This document shows positions 9,560-17,840 of a DNA stretch of 21,247 bases, piece after piece (positions within the stretch are counted from its first letter, which is position 1; each line of letters opens with the position of its first letter). This stretch comes from Terfezia claveryi (lineage: Eukaryota; Ascomycota; Pezizomycetes; Pezizales; Pezizaceae), in the NCBI GenBank assembly GCA_015179025.1, contig WHUX01000517.1, positions 1-21,247 on the forward strand, in the 5' to 3' direction. A program made the translations under genes and the position numbers. Under the pieces are notes generated by a model. The model did no database searches. It had not been told where the DNA came from and saw only the letters and a program-made list of their open reading frames with translations.

Positions 9560-10407
9560 TGATAATCCTATTCCCTATTTCAATTAATCCGACATATTGA
9601 GTCTCTGCAAGTACTTCGTCAAAGTCAGCGAAATCAGTAACCTCTCGATTTCCAACACTCTTTTAGCTCGAGTCCATAAGGAGTGGTACTCGTGGCTTAT
9701 CACAATTGGCTTTATCCAATCCATCCCCAAAATGAGTGAAGACTGGTTCAGGCACGCAACCTCAGTTACTAGGTCAAGGTTTATTTTTCCAGATCTTACA
9801 TCTGGGACCTCCATCTGCAGGTTCTGAACCTGCACTGTACCAGACCTCTTGAGAATCGAGCTGTCGGCGCTCTCTAATCTCAGTCTTTTCTCCCTCTTAA
9901 CTCAAGGCAGCATCATCTGTTCAATGAAAGAAGAATCAAAAATCATGGCTTCTGCGCCAGTATCAACCAAAGCATGAATGGAAATTTCGCATTTATTTCT
10001 CTGTACATCCAAGATAACTTAACAGAGATAAGAAATTTCAATCCTTCATGCTTCAATACCTTCGCACCCATTTTCCTGCCAAAGATAGATCCTTAATTCC
10101 ATCCAATGAAATATCCGGCACCGCCACCTTTCATGGTCTTTTTTCGAGTGCGCCAATATGAGGAGCCACCTCATCATCAGCTTTTCTTTTTGTCCCTTTT
10201 TTTGCATTTTTAATTGATAAAAAAGAGAAGAAATAGCAGAAGAAGACAAATTGCGAGAAACAGAACTAATCAAAATAGGATTAATATCTATCAGTTCCCC
10301 TTTATGTTCCTCCTTCCAACTGCCAACAGAGATGCTATTCCTTATAACACAAATAGAAAACTAATTCTGCCAGACTATCCGACCCACATACTAGATAGCC
10401 CGCATCC
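9560..10407 (-). pseudogene. E3 aspartic protease region
   Basis: The retropepsin signature is clear: ALVDTGAEAMIFDSSFIEQM, with the catalytic D-T-G-A codons at 9964-9953. The second half is at 9835-9584 in the same frame class, with SLILGMDWIKP (the ILGMDW motif) and a typical C-terminal strand region. In this frame a stop follows the first motif near 9900, and other frames fill the gap, so it is broken. Between 10407 and about 10030 there are only fragments of the gag-protease linker. Confidence 0.78.
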
Positions 10408-11708
10408 CTAACAGTCTGAATTTTCCCCATAATCCCACTCGTCCTCACTCATAATATGCCCAAACTGAACCTCAAGAGGCGTTACTACAGCCGCTCCTGC
10501 AGACACTGTTGCCACTTTCTTTGCTTCCTCCTTTCCCTTTCCCTTTGACTCAACCGTAGATTTCCAACTATTCATACAGTCATCCATCATGTGAGTTTTA
10601 TCCCTACACTTGATGTACTGTCCCTCCTTTTTCCGAGCCTGTCGTATTGCATATGTGACTTTATCTTGACCAAGCTCTTTTTACTTCTTGGAGGAAGTAT
10701 CGGATTTGGGCTTGGATTTGGCATTGGGCTTGGTTTTCGCCTTCTGCTTTGGTTTGGTAATCCGATCTTTGAGGTTCTCGGATTTTTTCTTGGTTGTCTT
10801 GTAGGTATTGGGTACCTCCTTTTTCGCACCAGCGGTCTGTTCTTTTTGACGGAACTGGCTCTGTGCATGTGCCTACATAACCTTCTTATACTCAACCTGA
10901 GACCCGGCATTTGCGATAGCCTGGAAGCATATTTCTGTACTAGCAGGTACCTTATCTAAAATGTCTTTATAAGTACTGATTCGGACCATATGGGCCCGAG
11001 TCTCAGGCTGAATTGCACTAATCAGGTGCTCCCAGAGCTGTTCTCGTAGTAGTTCCGCTACCAATTGATGAACCCTGACACGAGCGATGAAATCTTTCAT
11101 CAACTCACCTTTTTTCTGGAATTCCTTCTAAAGGGAGACCTTAGTATCCCGCTTCTCATGCTGGTTTTGGTATGCATTTATGAATTCACATTTAAAGACA
11201 TTAAACGTGTCCCATTCAACCCATCTAGAGTTAGAGTCTGGTGTACACTTGTATTAGTTTGCGTAGTACCAAGTGCTCGCACCTCCTCTAAGTAGATCCG
11301 CTACGAACAGGATTTTTTCGCTATGAGTAGAATATGTCAGCGGCATGCATTCAAAGGTGTGGTATACCTTCATTAGGAATTCCTTCAGCTTGCTTGAAGT
11401 TCCATCGAACTTCGGAGTTAGAGGGAGGTTTCAGGGTTCTTTCTTTTCAGAAAGAACTTGAGTTTTCTTTTGTGGAGGAGGAGATGGTGGAGGAGGTAGA
11501 GGTGGTACTGGACCTGTCCGAATACCATGTATAATAAAATCTTCGATGTCATTATCAATACATCGTGTACGTTTAAGTGGACGTTGTTGGGTGAAAGGTT
11601 GCTCTTGTAGGTCTTTGAGCTTCTTTTTATGAGTTTGAATTCGGCGGGAGAGTTCTTCTACCGATTCCTTGTTAGTCTCACAACTGCAAATTCGATCATC
11701 TTGCTCTT
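10408..11708 (-). pseudogene. gag: E3 gag, capsid domain and zinc knuckle (continuation after the solo LTR)
   Basis: One frame (first base = 0 mod 3) runs from 11708 to 10408. It starts with more coiled coil (ESVEELSRRIQTHKKKLKDL), then a proline-rich hinge (VPPLPPPPSPPP). A typical Retrotrans_gag domain follows at about 11420-11060, with PKFDGTSSKLKEFL, a GGASTWYYAN segment and RWVEWDTFNVFKCEF. A very lysine-rich stretch follows at about 10860-10690, then a zinc knuckle remnant Y-I-K-C-R-D-K-T-H-M-M-D-D-C whose first Cys is Tyr (TAC at 10617-10615). The tail is acidic. In-frame stops are at 11433-11431 (TGA), 11256-11254 (TAA), 11130-11128 (TAG), 10875-10873 (TAG) and 10683-10681 (TAA). A real Gag relic with high certainty, not functional. 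Confidence 0.86.
11704..11708. repeat. Target-site duplication CTCTT, left copy
   Basis: CTCTT directly abuts the TG end of the solo LTR. The matching copy is at 13170-13174, directly after its CA end. Confidence 0.92.
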
Positions 11709-12030
11709 TGTCATGAGGTGACATCCAGCCCTACCAAAGGTACTTGGGCCCTCATAAAACGACCCTAGAATCTGTATAGACTCTAGGTACAATCTTAGCA
11801 GTTTGGTGCAAACGTTTCTAATACTTATCTATAGAGTTAAGTATAATGAAACGGGTATAAACCCCAGAATAGTTTATAAATATCCTAGATGGTTAAGACC
11901 CTTATGGAACGTCCATAGACCCTTGAGGGAGCTACGGTTCAAGTTTCATAAGAATCCGATTAACGGTTCAATAGTTATACTCAGATTAATATGCTGACTA
12001 TATGCATATATATGTTAGCTATATTAGCTG

Positions 12031-12079
12031 TTACCCTGAAGTCTTGGCATTACCCTGAATATTGAATTATTACCCTGAA
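12031..12079 (+). promoter_or_regulatory. Triple TTACCCTGAA box in the U3 of the solo LTR
   Basis: TTACCCTGAA occurs at 12031, 12050 and 12070, spaced 19 and 20 bp. The same three boxes are kept in the other LTR copy (15098-15146) although the sequence between them has diverged. About two helical turns of spacing suggests a protein-binding array. Function is inferred. Confidence 0.6.
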
Positions 12080-12868
12080 CTTAAGGTAAATAATTCGGTA
12101 AAAATAACTAAAAAAATGAAGGACCGAGGGCGCATTTTAGACCAAAGTGCGTCCGGTGACACTATAAGGGAGTGCGCCCAGAACAGAGGCCAAAGGTAGG
12201 GCCAAAACATAAAGTTCTCCAAATTTAATGTTTCAAGGTTCTATCTAGGCCTACTCTTCGTCCTGATTCCATTTCTGCAATCCTTTTTATGATCAGAGTT
12301 AAACTCATGGAGATATAAGACTTTTAATATGGTCATATAGGTCTACAAGGAGGTTTACCTATTATTGGTAATAACTCCATTAATAATTTGGGTATCGAGA
12401 TAAACTAAGATTCTATAATCTTTTATGCATTGATACCTTTCCAATAGTAATCTACTTGTGACCCACGGTTCTCTATTCATAGAGTTATGTGCAGTTGAAA
12501 ATAATTTTCAATGGACACTAGACACTATTAAGTGAATATTGCCAGAAACATAATTAGATGCTTTTGGATATTATCGGATATTAATTCAATAGTATTGGTG
12601 ATTGATAACGCATCTGAAATTGAATTTAGTTGTCTCGGATAAGAATTCTTTAATGGGATAAGCGAGCTATAAACGAAGTATGTATAACATGCAGACATGG
12701 GAATATTCTCTCTGTTCGGGTTAGTAACCTGTGACAATGAGTGCAGATAGCAACTGCATTAACAAAGGTGTGGATGGCATAACACTTAGCAAGAAATTCC
12801 ACGGTGACAGGTAGGCCTGCGTTTTATAAAATATTTCTATCATAAGAATATCTACGAATACCGTAGGA

Positions 12869-12876
12869 TATAAATA
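12869..12876 (+). promoter_or_regulatory. TATA box of the solo LTR
   Basis: The sequence TAGGATATAAATAGTGC is conserved in the other copy. It points rightward, into the inserted-into gag, and so is antisense to gag. Confidence 0.6.
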
Positions 12877-13169
12877 GTGCAAGTAGTTCCGGTTGAATTT
12901 ATTCTACCACTAGCGAGTATTCGAAAGCAAGAGCACCTTGAGTACACGAAGCCTACAAAGTTCTAAGTCTTGAATTAACTTTACGTTTAAGTGACATAGG
13001 ATTTATTTTGTGTTACGAAATAAGATCTGTCGTGAGGAACTATAGTTGGATTGAACTTTACTGCTATAGGATTGATATTCTGTATTGCGGAATAGATATC
13101 GTTGCGGCAGCAAATTACGGCTGTCCTAATAGTCGCAAGAGTGCTATCAGGCAATAGGGCCCCATGACA

Positions 13170-13174
13170 CTCTT
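13170..13174. repeat. Target-site duplication CTCTT, right copy
   Basis: CTCTT directly follows the CA end of the solo LTR and matches 11704-11708. Confidence 0.92.
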
Positions 13175-13955
13175 GCTTGATCGCCTTCTGTGTCCATTCA
13201 TGGAGTTAGACAACATCCGCTTTGATACCATCAAACTCTACCTTAGCTGCATCGACTATTGCCTCTGTGTCCTCCTTGAGCTTCTTGCTTAACTCCTCCC
13301 ATTGCTTTTCTAACGCCTCACTAATAGATACAGTTAAGCGTTTGACTGCATCCTCTTATCCTTCTGTTTGACCTTTTAGGGCTGCTACTTCTTCAGTGAC
13401 CTGCTGTCGTAACAACTTTAGATCTTCATATGTAGCCATTGCTCCTTCAAAAATAACTCTGTAAGTATCTTGAGCTTCTTTTAGGAGGCTTGCTTGTGCG
13501 TTAAGACCTCTTGTAAGGTCAGCAATCTCGGCTCGTTGCCGGTCAAACTCGATAGATCCGTCTCGAACAATACGATCCAATAATTGATCATATTCCTCTT
13601 GGCTTAAACTTGGTCGAGACAGTCGTGTGGGATGTGGTGGTGTTTGGGTGGGACATCGTGATGAGGCATTACTGGCTGTTCGATGAGGAGGCCTCCGAGA
13701 AGGTTGTCCAAATCACTCTAATAAACCAGGTGGGAATGTTGTTAACTCATCTGGAGAGTATATGGAGTGGCGGGAAGATTCTACTCCTCGAGATAGAATA
13801 TCTTCCATTGGCATGTCTATTAGGTCATCTTCCGTATCTGTTTCGGATTGCGGAAGGTTATGTGGTCTCTGTATAATGGCACAGGGTGTGACATCTGGGA
13901 ATGTGAGGGGTTGGTAGGGCTGGTGAGGCCCTCTGGGTGTCTGTGAACTAGACAT
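13170..13955 (-). pseudogene. gag: E3 gag, N-terminal part (broken by stops and by the solo LTR)
   Basis: I chose the ATG at 13955 because it opens the frame 52 nt after the 5' LTR. Residues 1-85 are polar and proline-rich with an acidic patch (SETDTEDDLIDMPMED). A basic Ser/Pro/Arg-rich stretch follows, then from about residue 115 a long coiled-coil region (RQRAEIADLTRGL, QQVTEEVAALKGQ, EALEKQWEELSKKL). The frame is constant (codon first base = 2 mod 3) from 13955 to 13170 but holds three stops: TGA at 13715-13713, TAA at 13358-13356 and TAA at 13208-13206. At 13170 it meets the solo LTR. After removal of the LTR and one CTCTT the frame continues directly into the piece at 11708. A coiled-coil N-terminus before the capsid domain is common in fungal Gypsy Gags. 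Confidence 0.78.
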
Positions 13956-14301
13956 GATTAGAGAGTATAATAGCAAATAATAACGAGAATCACTGGTGAC
14001 AAAGTAATGTCACGGGGGCCCTATTAACTAATAGCACTCTTGCAACTATTAGGACGGCCGTAATTTCCTGCCGCAACGATATCTATTCCGTAATACAGAA
14101 TATCAATCCTATAGCAGTAAAGTTTAGTCCAACAGTAGTTCCTTACGATGGATCTTATTTCGCAACACAAAATAAATCCTATGTCGCTTAAACGTAAAGT
14201 TAACATAAGACTTAGAACTTTGTAGGCTTCGTGTACTCAAGGTGCTCTTGCTTTCAAATACTTGCTGGTGGTAGAATAAATTCAACTGGAACTACTTGCA
14301 C

Positions 14302-14309
14302 TATTTATA
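14302..14309 (-). promoter_or_regulatory. TATA box of the E3 5' LTR
   Basis: The minus strand reads GGGATATAAATAGTGC, pointing leftward to the E3 gag ATG at 13955. It is the presumed promoter of E3 genomic RNA. Confidence 0.6.
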
Positions 14310-15097
14310 TCCCGCGGTATTCATAGATATTCTTATGATAAAAATATTTTAAAATGAGGGCCTACCTGTCACCTTGGAATTTTCTTCCTTAGTGTTATGC
14401 CATCCACACCTTTGTTAATGTAGTTGCTATCTGCACTCGTTGTCACAGGTTACTAATCCGAACGTAGAGAATATTCCCATGTCGGCATGTTATACACACT
14501 TTGCTTATAGCTCGCTTATCCCATTAAAGAATTCTTATCCGAGACAACTAAATTCAATTTCAGATACGTTACCAATCCCCGATACTATCGAATTACCATC
14601 CGATAATATCCGAAGGCATCTAATTATGTTTCTGGCAATATTCACTTAATAGTGTTTAGTGTCCATTGAAAATAATTTTCAACTGCACATAACTCTATGA
14701 ATAGAGAACCGTGGGTCACAAGTAGATTACCATTGGAAAGGTATCAATGTATAGAAGATTATAGAATCTTAGTTTATCTCAATACCCAAATTTTTCATGG
14801 AGTTATTACCAATAATAGGTATACCTTCTCGTGGACCTATATGACCATAATAAAAGTCTCATATCTCCATGAGTTTAACTCCGATCATAAAAAGGATTGC
14901 AGAAATAGAATTAGGACGAAGAGTAGGCCTAGATAGAACCTTGAAACATTAAATTTGGAGAATTTTATGTTTTGGCCCTACCTTTGGCCTCTGTCCTGGG
15001 CGCACTCCATTATAGTGTCACCGGACGCACTTTGGTCTAAAATGCACCCTTGGTCCTTCATTTTTTTAGTTATTTTTACCGAATTATTTTCCTTAAG

Positions 15098-15146
15098 TTC
15101 AGGGTAATAATTAGCAATTCAGGGTAATGCCAAGACTTCAGGGTAA
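15098..15146 (-). promoter_or_regulatory. Triple TTACCCTGAA box in the U3 of the E3 5' LTR
   Basis: The reverse complement TTCAGGGTAA occurs at 15098, 15118 and 15137. It is the counterpart of the array at 12031-12079. Confidence 0.6.
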
Positions 15147-15861
15147 CAGCTAATAGCTAGTATATGTATGCATATGGCTAGCATATTGATCTGGGTATAA
15201 CTATTGAACCATTAATCGGATACTTATGAAACATAAACCGTAGCTCCCTTAAGGGTCTATGGACGTTCCATAAAAGTCTTAACCATCTAGGATGATTATA
15301 AACCACCCCGAAGTTCATACCCGTTTCATATACTTAACTCTTATAGATAAGTATTAGAAACGTTTGAACCACACTACTAAAAGTGTACCTAGAGTCCCTA
15401 TAGATTCTAGGGTCGTTCTATAAGGGCCCAAGTACCTTTGGTAGGGCTGGATGTCTCCCCGTGACAGACAGCCTTACTACCAGCATCTACCATGTCACCA
15501 CTATCCTTTTCCACATCTTCAAAATCCTCCCTTGACGAATTATATCTCTCACTTTCCGGACTGTGTATGGCATTCTCGTCACGCATGGTCGGCACATCAT
15601 CCACCTTACCCTCTATGTCTGGCAACGTTGGGGACCCTTCCTCGAAATACCCACATGGTATTAAATGTGTTTCTTCTGCCCTTTTCAGATCTTCCGCTAG
15701 CTCTTTAGCGTATTCGTCCATTTCATCATTGTCAATACTATAGGATTCGGCTTGTTCCCATCGAATTACTTTCCCATGCATCTAGCAGTGCCCAAGAATC
15801 CCTAACCGAATTACCTTCAACAAACTTTGCTCCAGAATTGTCGGGAGACCCTCCCACTGCT

Positions 15862-15932
15862 CTAATATACAGTTAAAGACTACTACGAGACTTTTAGCAT
15901 TTCACTCCTAACTCCCATACTACTATACTTAC
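15862..15932 (-). other. Putative intron 2 of gene B (71 nt)
   Basis: Donor GTAAGT at 15932, branch-like GCTAAAA, acceptor TATTAG at 15862. Splicing joins YFKYTNSY to EQWEGLPTILEQ in frame and leads without a frame change into the acidic C-terminal part. Confidence 0.55.
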
Positions 15933-16792
15933 CATAGGAATTCGTATACTTGAAATAGTCCCCATCTTAGAACACTCCACTCTCATATGTGAGTAGTGCG
16001 TGTCGCAGCGTCACAAATATCAGGCAGATGAATGGACCACTAATTCGGCTTATGAATGTCTGGTCCTGGTTTCCCAGTTTCTTTACTCTATCAAAGAAAT
16101 TCAGATGAATGAATCGTACTCCTTCGGTGGCTCTGAACCTATGACCCCACCCCTGAAATCATCCTGGGTTGTCAGCGTCTGAGTCATATTTTGCCTATCA
16201 ATTCACTTACTGCCCATTTTTCACATTGGTATGTCAAACGATCCTTATCCAACAACCAACTGACTCTCTTACGAATGTACTCTGAACTGTAGTTTTAGTC
16301 AAATTTGTATAGCTTCGCAATCTGACGCTTCACTTCATAGACGAGATGCTATCTTGAACGAGATTGCATACTCTACAGCTGGATAACCATTGTCAGCGTC
16401 TTTCCTCATAATCACTACGAGCTCACTTATATATGTATCAATCTTACTTGTCCTCTCTTCATCCACTCCGTACTCAATTTCAGCTTCCTTCCATACCTAT
16501 GCCAGAATATATTCTATAGGATCCGCGTCTAGCAATGGCTCCTCAAACAAGGTGATCCTCTCGATGCGATTTGCGGCGTTACACACAACGGCCTTTATTA
16601 TGCCATCAAACTTTGTGAAGCTCCGATTCCTCTGTGTATTTGCTTTGGCCCCTGTCAGTCACTTCTTGAGTATGTTCAGTCTATTGTCATTATCATGGAC
16701 ACTTAGTTCAATGCTAGGTGGTGGTAACGATCGTGCTTGGTTTATCTCCGAACTGCCCTACTCGCAGCTCAACTGAGAGGATCCTTGCCAGA

Positions 16793-16842
16793 CTGTTAAG
16801 ATTCAAGTACTTAGTGTAAGTACATGTCCTGAATATTCTTAC
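16793..16842 (-). other. Putative intron 1 of gene B (50 nt)
   Basis: It runs from GTAAGA at 16842 to TTAACAG at 16793. Splicing joins KPF to FWQGSSQ in phase and removes the stops that break the frame between them. Length and ends fit fungal introns. An alternative donor, GTAAAC at about 16858, would put the exon in the wrong phase. Confidence 0.5.
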
Positions 16843-17298
16843 AGAATGGTTTGTTTACCTTTCCAGTTTGCTCAATAGTGGAGCTAACATTGCCTTGACT
16901 TCCCGTGCCTCTGTGTCGACCCCTAGCCGACCCAGATGATTCGTTGCTGGATGGTAATCCCTGTCCAGTACTATGTAAGTACTGCTATTCTCAATCTTGC
17001 TCAAATTCCTACCTCTGGAAAATTGATTGTAGCCTGAAAAGACGACGAAACCTTTATAACTCGCTTGATCAATTAGCTACAATTGACACAATTATTCAAC
17101 ACTTTCACTTATGGACTACTCTGCTTGCTTGCCCCTTGCCATTCGACTTTAACGGTCTGCTGGAAGACTTTTTGGTATTAACCGATTGCCGCTTGGTTGT
17201 GTCGTCTCTGAGGTCGCAGCTTGCACCCCGCTTGCACGTCATTTCCTTACCTTTCCCTTGGCTTCTGGCTTAGTCAATGACTTTCGTGTTACTACCAT

Positions 17299-17840
17299 TG
17301 TGAGCTGCTGTTCTGCAAGAAGCCTCCTACAACCTCAGTGGATATTGTGGTCGTCTTAAAGCATCTATATATACTAACAATATTTCTCAACCGATTTGAA
17401 CACAATATTATCAATACCAGCTTGGATTTTAATAGTCCGCCCAAGCTTAACCAATGGTATACAATAGAAAAGCAAACCAGTCTCCTGAAACATGACTTAC
17501 AAGTCCTAACACTCACCATCTGTCACATACCAACAATAATCTCTGAGCCAAATCAGGAAAAAAAAAAGCCTTCTAAACATTACCATCCCACTCACAATCC
17601 CTCCCTGTCAAACCTATAAAAATCCCTGACCATATTGATGTCTCATATATTCTCCCAAAAAAAAAAAATATCCCAAACGATTGCTCATGCGAAACAGGTC
17701 CTCCAATGCTCATACCTACAATCCTCCCTTGTCAAACATATCAAAATCCATGACTAACAATATTCCAGTACTATATGAAAATCCAAACTCAAATAACAAA
17801 AATCCCTCACTGATCCATCCTCTCATATCAGCAGCTCTAG
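17299..17840. other. Spacer between gene A 3' end and gene B 5' end, with a diverged direct repeat
   Basis: No coding region is seen. A-rich tracts occur at 17559-17568 and 17657-17668. A direct repeat of about 45 bp is present: CAATCCCTCCCTGTCAAAC at 17595 and CAATCCTCCCTTGTCAAAC at 17719, each continuing into AAAATCC-TGAC, with a period of 124 bp. Confidence 0.6.
17364..17376 (-). promoter_or_regulatory. TATA-like box upstream of gene B
   Basis: The minus strand reads GTATATATAGATG about 70 nt upstream of the gene B ATG at 17298. The position is plausible, but the match is common in AT-rich DNA. Confidence 0.35.

Larger units (their letters stand above)
11709..13169 (+). mobile_element. 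Solo LTR of the E3 family inserted in E3 gag, opposite orientation (1461 bp)
   Basis: It begins TGTCATGAGGTG at 11709 and ends GGGGCCCCATGACA-like at 13169, matching the E3 5' LTR in reverse. It is flanked by a perfect 5-bp direct repeat, CTCTT at 11704-11708 and 13170-13174, the target duplication expected of a Ty3/Gypsy integration. Removing 1461 bp plus one duplication (1466 bp) places the two gag pieces in the same frame. The TATA box (TATAAATA) at 12869-12876 is on the plus strand, fixing its orientation. No internal coding region is present, so it is a solo LTR, presumably left by LTR-LTR recombination of a full second copy. Confidence 0.92.
8041..15466 (-). mobile_element. E3: Ty3/Gypsy LTR retrotransposon with a 1.46-kb LTR, decayed, cut by E2 and a solo LTR
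   Basis: From right to left: 5' LTR (15466-14008), a 52-nt leader, gag N-terminus (13955-13170), a foreign solo LTR (13169-11709), rest of gag, protease, RT and RNase H up to 8041, where the E2 LTR begins. Integrase and 3' LTR must lie left of the window. E3 is inserted in host gene B, whose reading frame stops at 15467. If canonical, GACAG (15467-15471) should recur at the other end. Many stops and frame changes make it non-autonomous. The order of parts and the restored gag frame across the solo LTR give good confidence that this is one element. Confidence 0.86.
14008..15466 (-). repeat. 5' LTR of E3 (1459 bp)
   Basis: On the minus strand this runs from TGTCACGGGGAG (15466) to GGGGGCCC then CCCGTGACA-type ends at 14008; read on the plus strand it begins TGTCACGGGGG and ends TCCCCGTGACA. 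It is homologous along its whole length, by eye about nine bases in ten, to the inverted copy at 11709-13169, which defines both ends. TATA (TATAAATA) is at 14309-14302 on the minus strand, so U3 is about 1.16 kb. The leader and gag ATG (13955) of E3 follow on the same strand, so this is the 5' LTR. The flanks differ (AGTAA / GACAG), as expected when the partner LTR is elsewhere. Confidence 0.85.
15467..17298 (-). pseudogene. Gene B: unrecognised decayed host gene with introns, truncated by E3
   Basis: Frame-by-frame translation shows a long hidden gene. It starts at ATG 17298 with a basic, nuclear-like N-terminus (MVVTRKSLTKPEAKGKVRK), then a Ser/Gly/Arg-rich region to about 16850. A 50-nt intron (16842-16793) follows, then a well-kept core: ARSLPPPSIELSVHDNDNRL (about 16740), FTKFDGIIKAVVCNAANRIE (about 16620), VWKEAEIEYGVDEERTSKID (about 16495), YIRKRVSWLLDKDRL (about 16270) and HLNFFDRVKKLGNQDQTF (about 16110). 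A 71-nt intron (15932-15862) precedes an acidic C-terminal part (DEMDEYAKELAEDLKRAEET) open to 15467. Stops include TGA 17241-17239, TAG 16500-16498 and TAG 15784-15782, plus at least three frame changes. I do not recognise the family. The true C-terminus should lie beyond E3, left of the window. Confidence 0.62.

Noticed and set aside
12528..12737. A 69-codon open frame in the solo LTR (minus) with a counterpart at 14440-14649 (plus) in the other LTR
   Set aside because: It begins with TTG, not ATG, lies inside U3, and most differences between the two copies change the amino acid, which does not look like protein conservation. It is open in both copies simply because the LTRs are homologous.
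11709..15466. The large inverted repeat read as terminal inverted repeats of a DNA transposon or a DIRS-like element
   Set aside because: One arm has its own perfect 5-bp target duplication and TG/CA ends, and removing it restores the gag frame. The arms are two independent LTRs, not the ends of one element. No tyrosine recombinase or DDE transposase is visible between them.
15451..15743. Plus-strand frames starting at the outer edge of the E3 LTR, at first taken as a second gag start
   Set aside because: The apparent shared start is the LTR terminus itself. The minus strand here carries the acidic C-terminal part of gene B, and the plus-strand frames are its shadows.
16390..16776. A 128-codon Ser/Leu-rich plus-strand frame
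   Set aside because: It is the complement of the gene B core; the minus-strand reading has protein-like composition across several exons, whereas the plus-strand one has none beyond this window.
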